From Acidihalobacter prosperus (GTDB lineage: Bacteria; Pseudomonadota; Gammaproteobacteria; DSM-5130; Acidihalobacteraceae): a stretch of DNA of 32,773 bases. The DNA lies in assembly GCF_000754095.2 (NCBI RefSeq), contig NZ_JQSG02000007.1:133-32905 (forward strand), written 5' to 3'. Position numbers and translations under genes: made by a program. Numbering within the stretch: position 1 is the stretch's first letter; the number at the start of each line of letters is the position of its first letter. A model generated the notes under the pieces. That model saw nothing but the letters and a program-made list of their open reading frames with translations, ran no database searches and was not told the origin of the DNA. Shown here piece after piece: positions 28,031 through 32,773 of this stretch.

Positions 28031-28612
28031 ATGCGTAAGAAATCCATCATGATTTTATTAGGGTTGTCGATCTTGATCGGGGTGTCGGGGTGGGTCAGTT
28101 GGAAATTCTCGGGAGCACCATCGACCGTGCGCTCTCAGACATCAGCACGCACTCAAACACCGATGCAATTCCATCCCGTGCCCGCCCCGGATGTTTCATT
28201 TGAAGTGGCGGGGAAGAAAACATCGATCAGCCAGTACGCGGGACACAAAATCATGCTCTGGTTGTTTTCGACATGGTGTGGCAGTTGCGAGGCTGGACTC
28301 AAGGCGCTGGCCAAACATCGCCAGGAGTTGGCGCAGGATGGCGTGACTTTGATCGTATTGGATAATTACAAGAACGATGGATATCCGGGTCTGACAACCG
28401 ATGAATTTGTGCAAAAGGTCGCGCCTGAGTTGGAAAACGCGTCTGGCTGGATATTCGGGACAGCGAGCAAAACGCTTGCTGAAACGTACAATCCGAAAAG
28501 GTTTCCTGACATCTACTTTCTGATCGACAGCAAAGGGCTGATCCAGGCGGTCAGCGGTTCTCCAAACGTCACTATGCAGAAAATACTTAGGTTTGCGAAA
28601 ACAGGTCAATAG
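28031..28612 (+). CDS. TlpA-like membrane-anchored thioredoxin
   Basis: This 193-residue protein has an N-terminal anchor (SIMILLGLSILIGVSGWVSW, about 5-24) and a periplasmic redoxin domain. The active site is FSTWCGSCEAG with Cys83 and Cys86. VTLIVLDNYKNDG and FPDIYFLIDSKGLIQAVSG, with the cis-Pro strand, complete the fold. CGSC is not the commonest CxxC spacer (CGPC in thioredoxin). It may reduce or oxidise Cys pairs of nearby membrane proteins outside the cytoplasm; a role in Hg handling is inferred from position only. Confidence 0.85.
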   Translation: MRKKSIMILLGLSILIGVSGWVSWKFSGAPSTVRSQTSARTQTPMQFHPVPAPDVSFEVAGKKTSISQYAGHKIMLWLFSTWCGSCEAGLKALAKHRQELAQDGVTLIVLDNYKNDGYPGLTTDEFVQKVAPELENASGWIFGTASKTLAETYNPKRFPDIYFLIDSKGLIQAVSGSPNVTMQKILRFAKTGQ

Positions 28613-28723
28613 CGCGAAGGGATGAGGTTTGTATAACGAGTTAAAAAATCGCAGACGGGATGAAGTGCGGTCATAGGTTATCCCTTGATTCGATCTATAT
28701 GTTCTTGCCTGGAGAATGCGCGC

Positions 28724-29245
28724 ATGTTGTATGAACTTGCTACTACGCTCAAACGCCTCTGGACGGAACCTGTTGGGCGATGGACTGTTCTCATGGCCTT
28801 CATCGTCCTGTTCCCGCTCTATGCCGTCACCTTGCCAGCCTCCCTGACCGGTGGACATATCGGCTGGGACAGTCTGCGCCTGCTCGCACCAGGGCAAGCG
28901 GTATTTGCCTTTTGCCTGGCGGTCTTGCTCGCACTCACGCTGGCCACGATGGTGCTATTGATACGCCATGGGCAACGTGCCAGCAAGAGTACTGGGATAG
29001 GTGGCGCCCTGGTCGCATTCTTCGCGCCACTGCTGTGCTGTAGCCCCCTGATTCCCTTGGGCTTGGGAGCCTTGGCCGTCGTTTTCCCGGCCGTGGCGGG
29101 ATTTGCCCCGGGGATCATCCAAGGGTTTATCGCGACCCATGAATTCGAAATCGAACTGTTTGCGGTAGCATTGAGTTTCATCGCTTTCTGGCAAAATGCC
29201 AGGAAGCTTGCGCGTGGCCCGGTTTGTGCTACCCCGCACACCTGA
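28724..29245 (+). CDS. Four-helix membrane protein with vicinal Cys pair
   Basis: I take ATG 28724, with GGAG 9 nt upstream, over an earlier start at 28685. The 173-residue product has helices at about 21-41, 57-80, 92-125 and 137-160. The third starts with APLLCCSPLIPLGLGALAVVFPAVAGF. The vicinal Cys105-Cys106 followed by Pro recalls the metal-binding Cys pair at the first helix of MerT, but overall I do not place it in a named family. It follows the TlpA-like gene by 111 bp in the mer locus. A transporter or redox partner is possible. Confidence 0.6.
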   Translation: MLYELATTLKRLWTEPVGRWTVLMAFIVLFPLYAVTLPASLTGGHIGWDSLRLLAPGQAVFAFCLAVLLALTLATMVLLIRHGQRASKSTGIGGALVAFFAPLLCCSPLIPLGLGALAVVFPAVAGFAPGIIQGFIATHEFEIELFAVALSFIAFWQNARKLARGPVCATPHT

Positions 29246-29802
29246 GCGAAGCGTAACGGTCTCATCTCGAGATCAAAACTGTGCAATTTTCAGAAAACTG
29301 GCGGAAATCGCCCCTCTCAACGCATTCAGGCGACTCACCCTATCGAAGGGTGGCGAAACATCGAGGCCAATGTCAATTGCCGCATAAATACGGCTTATGA
29401 GAATGTGGGTCGATTGGGTGATGCGCTGTGGCCTGAGACATCAGTCGTATTCCCACTCTACTCGTAAACGTACGCTAAGCACAGCTTTGTCGCTTTGGAT
29501 CGGGTAAAGACCGTAGCGCCCACCGGACATGACCTCCGTGGCGGAAGTCGGGATAGCGGGATAGATTGAGCATATCTCCGCCCACCGCCACCGTCGTGCC
29601 GGTGTTACGGCAATCCCATGCCGAAAAAAAGCCCGCCATGCGGCGGGCAAATACCAATGCAGCGATGGGGATGGAGAACGCTGCTGAGAAAACATACCAC
29701 GGCCAATCAACATTAAGTAGTCAGATAAGAAAAAGCGGATGCTGTGCTGGATCGGTTCTGTATTCATTGGCTCGACACCTTGATCCTAGGGCGCTCGTAC
29801 GC
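29246..29802. other. Gene-free region after the mer locus
   Basis: 557 bp between convergent units. It holds the minus-strand terminator at 29624-29648 and its conserved block. A minus-strand frame (29441-29767) ends with alternating residues (LSVRLRVEWEYD) that could be the last strand of a lost beta-barrel, but it crosses the terminator stem, so I give it no weight as a gene. Confidence 0.4.
29624..29648 (-). terminator. Intrinsic terminator of the ArsR-rhodanese/MFS operon
   Basis: On the minus strand GCCCGCC pairs with GGCGGGC around a 4-nt loop, followed by seven T. It lies about 155 bp after the MFS gene stop on the same strand. Upstream of the stem is a block also found at 23458-23510. 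Confidence 0.85.
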
Positions 29803-31134
29803 TCACTGGTCGGTTGTGATGTCATGCGAAACCGGATTGATCCGCGGATGGGTCTCCTCGCTGCCAAAGGCCACCCAGGCGCCTGACAACAGCAAGAGGC
29901 TGATCGTCGCCCAGAATGCCGGCATGACATGGTTGGTGAACTGGGCGACCCCGCCTAGAACCAGCCCACCGATGGCGTAGCCCGTATCACGCCAGTAGCG
30001 ATAGGCACCCAGGGAGGCGCCACGCCATGCGGGGTCTGAGATGTCGTTGACCGCCGCGATGATATTGGGATAGAGCATGGCCATCCCTATGCCCATGATC
30101 ACGGCACTGGCCAGCCACAGAGCGAGCCCCTTGAGCAGTAACGCGCCCAGAACACCCAGCGCTACCAGCCACAATCCCCAGGCGATCAGCCACTTGCGCC
30201 CGATGTGGTCGGACAGCGGTCCGCTCCACAATTGCGAAGCGCCCCATACCGCCGCGTAGACGCCGGTCACCCAGCCGATTTCCACCAGGCCCAGACCGCG
30301 CTGATGCAGATAGAGCGGAAACAGAATCCATACGAGCGTATCGGCCACCTTGTTGATCACGCCGGCTTGGCTGAGCGCGCGCAGGGTGGGGTGACGGAAT
30401 GACACCAACAGGAATATCTCCCAGGCGTCGGGTTCTTCGGTGCGGGTTTGCGGAATCCGCGCTTTCGGGCCGTCGTGGCGTCCTTCCCGGTGAGCGCGGC
30501 TCTCGGCATGGGCGAATCCCCGCGTCTCGCGCACAAACCAGAGGGTAGTCAGGGCGGCGAGCAGAATCACCCCCAGTGAAAACCCGAACAGTGCGATTCG
30601 CGGACCGTAAGTGGCCGCCAGGATACCCGTCGCCAGCCCGGCTACGCCCATGGCGGCATACCCACCGAACTCATTGATCCCCACCGCGAGACCTCTTTGA
30701 TCTGTACGCGCCAGATCCACCATGCTGATCACGGTGACCGACCAGGCTAGTCCCTGGCTGATGCCGAGGAAGACGTTCGCGATGACGACCCAGCCCCAGT
30801 TCTGCGCATACAGCAACAGGAAAGGGATCGGTAAGGCCGCCAGCCAGCCGAGTAGCAGCACCCTTTTGCGGCCGATGCGATCGGCCATGGCACCGGCAGC
30901 GAAATTCACTAGGCCCTTGACGAAACCGAAGGCGATGACGAAGGAGGCCAGCCACAGAAAGGCTCCTTTGGTAACACCAAAATCGGCAGACAATGTCGGC
31001 AGCACGGTACGCTCGGTGCCCAGGGTCAGACCGACGAACACCACCTGCAGGGTCTGCATGAGAAATTGCGGGGCATTGAGTCGTATGCCGCGCTGGTGGG
31101 TTTCGTCCTGACTCGAGGCGGAATCGAAATTCAT
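29803..31134 (-). CDS. MFS transporter
   Basis: This 443-residue protein has twelve predicted helices. The loop-2 motif is GAMADRIGRKRVLLLG, and its counterpart in the second half is GPLSDHIGRKWLIAWG. The central loop is charged (ESRAHREGRHDGPKARIPQ). Early residues read LQVVFVGLTLGTERTVLPTLSADFG. It is last in a minus-strand operon, 9 bp after the persulfide dioxygenase, and is followed by an intrinsic terminator. In this setting export of a sulfur compound (sulfite or thiosulfate) is plausible but inferred; drug or sugar export cannot be excluded. Confidence 0.88.
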   Translation of the reverse strand: MNFDSASSQDETHQRGIRLNAPQFLMQTLQVVFVGLTLGTERTVLPTLSADFGVTKGAFLWLASFVIAFGFVKGLVNFAAGAMADRIGRKRVLLLGWLAALPIPFLLLYAQNWGWVVIANVFLGISQGLAWSVTVISMVDLARTDQRGLAVGINEFGGYAAMGVAGLATGILAATYGPRIALFGFSLGVILLAALTTLWFVRETRGFAHAESRAHREGRHDGPKARIPQTRTEEPDAWEIFLLVSFRHPTLRALSQAGVINKVADTLVWILFPLYLHQRGLGLVEIGWVTGVYAAVWGASQLWSGPLSDHIGRKWLIAWGLWLVALGVLGALLLKGLALWLASAVIMGIGMAMLYPNIIAAVNDISDPAWRGASLGAYRYWRDTGYAIGGLVLGGVAQFTNHVMPAFWATISLLLLSGAWVAFGSEETHPRINPVSHDITTDQ

Positions 31135-31143
31135 CGTAATGCG

Positions 31144-31899
31144 TCAAGCTGTTACGGAGGGGGGCGGTTTGAGTCCCAGATTGACCTCGACCATGCGATC
31201 CATTTCGGCGGGACGTGGCGGGATTTCCTGGGTCAAGGCTTCGATAAAGGCATCTCGGGGCAAGCTCAACAATGGGTTCCAGCGCTTCTCGAAACCGAGC
31301 GTCGAGCCGGGTTTGCCCGAAATGCCGGCGCCGCACACGCTACCCGCCACATGTCCTGCATAGATTTCCGTTTCATCGGGTAGATCCAGTAATTTTCCAT
31401 GCAGGCTGTCCCAGAGTTGGCCGGCCATTTCAACTTCTCTGCCCGCAAGATCGGGGCGACCCACTGCACCCACGAACAGCGTGTCTCCGGTCAACACAAA
31501 CCAGGGTTGATCGCCACGGCGCTTGTCGGTGACCAGAAGGCATACCGAATCTGGGGTATGACCTGGTGTGTGCAGCACGTCAATGGCGACGTTGCCTACC
31601 TCGATGCGCTGTTTATCCGCCAACGGCTCGAAACCGAATTGCACGTTGCCTAGGTTCGCCTCATGCAGGCAATACGTGCCGCCGCTGCGTTCGGCCAGCG
31701 GGCGGCCGCCGGAGTAATGGTCGGCATGAATATGCGTATCGATAACATGCGTGATACGAACATCCTGCTTGCGGGCTTCCTCAATGAACCAATCTTCGTC
31801 TCCCAGCACGGGGTCGATGGCCACGGCCACGTGGCAGGAAGCGCAGCCGAACAGGTAGGACAGGGTGGCATCCTTGGTGGGTAGTTGTCTGAAAAACAT
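31144..31899 (-). CDS. Persulfide dioxygenase-like metallo-beta-lactamase-fold protein
   Basis: This 251-residue protein has the MBL metal motif THIHADHYSGG, then DVLHTPGHTPDSV, LTGDTLFVGAVGRPDL, and EIYAGHVAGSVCG. The GRPDL element and GDTLF pattern are those of ETHE1/Blh-type persulfide dioxygenases, which oxidise glutathione persulfide to sulfite with one iron. The early piece FGCASCHVAVAIDPV has two Cys in place of the usual single residue near the start. No rhodanese domain is fused to it; that domain sits on the regulator in the same operon. It is 60 bp after the regulator and 9 bp before the MFS gene. Confidence 0.9.
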   Translation of the reverse strand: MFFRQLPTKDATLSYLFGCASCHVAVAIDPVLGDEDWFIEEARKQDVRITHVIDTHIHADHYSGGRPLAERSGGTYCLHEANLGNVQFGFEPLADKQRIEVGNVAIDVLHTPGHTPDSVCLLVTDKRRGDQPWFVLTGDTLFVGAVGRPDLAGREVEMAGQLWDSLHGKLLDLPDETEIYAGHVAGSVCGAGISGKPGSTLGFEKRWNPLLSLPRDAFIEALTQEIPPRPAEMDRMVEVNLGLKPPPSVTA

Positions 31900-31959
31900 G
31901 ATCCATCCTCCTCAATGAGATAGTTTTGCGGTCGGCTGTCAATGGTTGGTTTGCCCGCA

Positions 31960-32643
31960 TTAGTCATCGAACACAGGGCACAGCCTTGCCTCGACCGGCA
32001 GACCTTGCGCTCGCCACTCCGCCACCCCGTCTTCGATGCGCGTAGCGCGGTAACCTTCCCGGCTTAATAAGGTCACGGCCTCCTTGGCCATCACGCAGAA
32101 TGGCCCGCGGCAATACGCCACGATGGGCTTGTCGTGCGGCAGCTCCGCCAGGCGTTTGCGTACTTCGGCAAGTGGCATGGAGAGCGCATACGGCAGGTGA
32201 CCGGCAGCGAATTCCGTCTCGGGACGCACGTCCAGTACGACAACGTCGCCCCGCCTGGCTAGTTCAAACATCTGCGTACGGTTGATCGGGGTCAGTTCTG
32301 CTGCCTGTTCCGACATCCTGGCGAGCGCATTCTTCAGTTCCAGCAAATGCGCCTCGGCCAGTGATCGGATACTCACCCAGAAATCCGCCACACTGTGATC
32401 GGCGAGGCGATAAAACACGCGCTTGCCTTCCCGCCGTGTCTCGACCAAACGGGCCTGGCGTAGTTCCTTGAGGTGCGCGCTGGCCAGCTTGATAGAAATC
32501 TCCGCCTCGGCCGCCAGTTGATCGACAGATTTCTCCGCTTGGGCAAGCAGCTCGATTAGTTCCAGGCGCTTGGGGCTGGCAACCGCCTTGCCAATGCGGG
32601 CCACCTGCGCGTAAAGCAAATCTTTGATTTCACGTTCAGTCAT
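31960..32643 (-). CDS. ArsR-rhodanese fusion regulator
   Basis: This 227-residue protein has an N-terminal winged helix (about 1-100: ASPKRLELIELLAQAEKSVDQLA, then SIKLASAHLKELRQARLVETRREGKRVFYRL) and a C-terminal rhodanese domain. In the latter, DVRPETEFAAGHLPYAL and the active loop CRGPFCV are clear. The DNA-binding half contains no Cys at all, so it cannot use the Cys pair of BigR/SqrR-type persulfide sensors. The rhodanese Cys are the obvious sensing residues. The gene leads an operon with a persulfide dioxygenase and an MFS transporter. It is probably an autorepressor released by persulfide, which is inferred. Confidence 0.92.
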   Translation of the reverse strand: MTEREIKDLLYAQVARIGKAVASPKRLELIELLAQAEKSVDQLAAEAEISIKLASAHLKELRQARLVETRREGKRVFYRLADHSVADFWVSIRSLAEAHLLELKNALARMSEQAAELTPINRTQMFELARRGDVVVLDVRPETEFAAGHLPYALSMPLAEVRKRLAELPHDKPIVAYCRGPFCVMAKEAVTLLSREGYRATRIEDGVAEWRAQGLPVEARLCPVFDD

Positions 32644-32659
32644 GTGGAGATAATAATCT

Positions 32660-32669
32660 AAAGATCTTT
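32660..32669 (-). promoter_or_regulatory. Operator candidate of the ArsR-rhodanese operon
   Basis: AAAGATCTTT is a perfect 10-bp palindrome 16 bp before the start, and AAAGAT recurs at 32676-32681. The surroundings are AT-rich (AATCT and TTGAATTAAAG), in contrast to the coding regions. It probably overlaps the promoter. Confidence 0.5.
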
Positions 32670-32773
32670 TGAATTAAAGATGAGGATGCATCATACTTCA
32701 AGATGATTGACTGCAGCAAGCGCCTTCGAGTGGGTTGCCCGGGATAATCCCCCCGAAAAGTTGAACCGCTCCG

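Noticed and set aside
29441-29767. A 108-residue minus-strand frame with a beta-strand-like end
   Set aside because: It also crosses a terminator stem and has no support beyond the last dozen residues.

Overview
The window (about 32.8 kb) looks like accessory DNA from a proteobacterium, probably an acidophilic or sulfur-oxidising chemolithotroph. This is inferred from the Acidithiobacillus-type merC-merA arrangement, the persulfide dioxygenase operon and the density of metal-handling genes. No rRNA, tRNA or core housekeeping gene is present to fix the taxonomy.

Region 1 (1-4.3 kb) is the edge of an integrated element. It holds the last residues of a tyrosine recombinase on the + strand, then a minus-strand run whose genes overlap by ATGA: an MT-A70 adenine methyltransferase with an N-terminal helicase-associated-like segment, a C5-cytosine methyltransferase split by one in-frame TAA, a PD-(D/E)XK-like protein and a DUF1643 protein.

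Region 2 (5.0-17.4 kb) is a 12.4-kb metal island bounded by identical 85-bp inverted repeats (5018-5102 and 17299-17383). The left repeat cuts off the start of an outer-membrane protein gene. Inside are: (a) a MerR-type regulator, a textbook 19-bp-spacer promoter, a CopZ-like protein, a P1B-type ATPase with YPC in place of CPC, a CcdA/DsbD-like membrane protein and a secreted cupredoxin-like protein; (b) a decayed IS1380 transposase and an ISL3-family transposase; (c) a decayed ynfA; (d) an ArsR regulator with an SO_0444-type permease; (e) a decayed DUF255 gene; (f) an SmtB-like repressor with a CDF zinc exporter.

Region 3 (17.4-23.4 kb) has signalling genes: a methyl-accepting chemotaxis protein, a PsiE-like membrane protein, and a large GAF-GGDEF-EAL protein ending in a CZB-like segment.

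Region 4 (23.8-29.3 kb) is a mercury resistance locus: divergent merR, then merC, merA, merB and a second merR killed by a TAA codon. It is followed by an NrtS-like two-helix protein, a membrane-anchored TlpA-like thioredoxin and a membrane protein with a vicinal Cys pair.

Region 5 (29.8-32.6 kb) is a minus-strand sulfide/persulfide operon: an ArsR-rhodanese fusion regulator, an ETHE1-like persulfide dioxygenase and an MFS transporter. The least described candidates are the YPC-ATPase/CcdA/cupredoxin operon and the tail of the mer locus.
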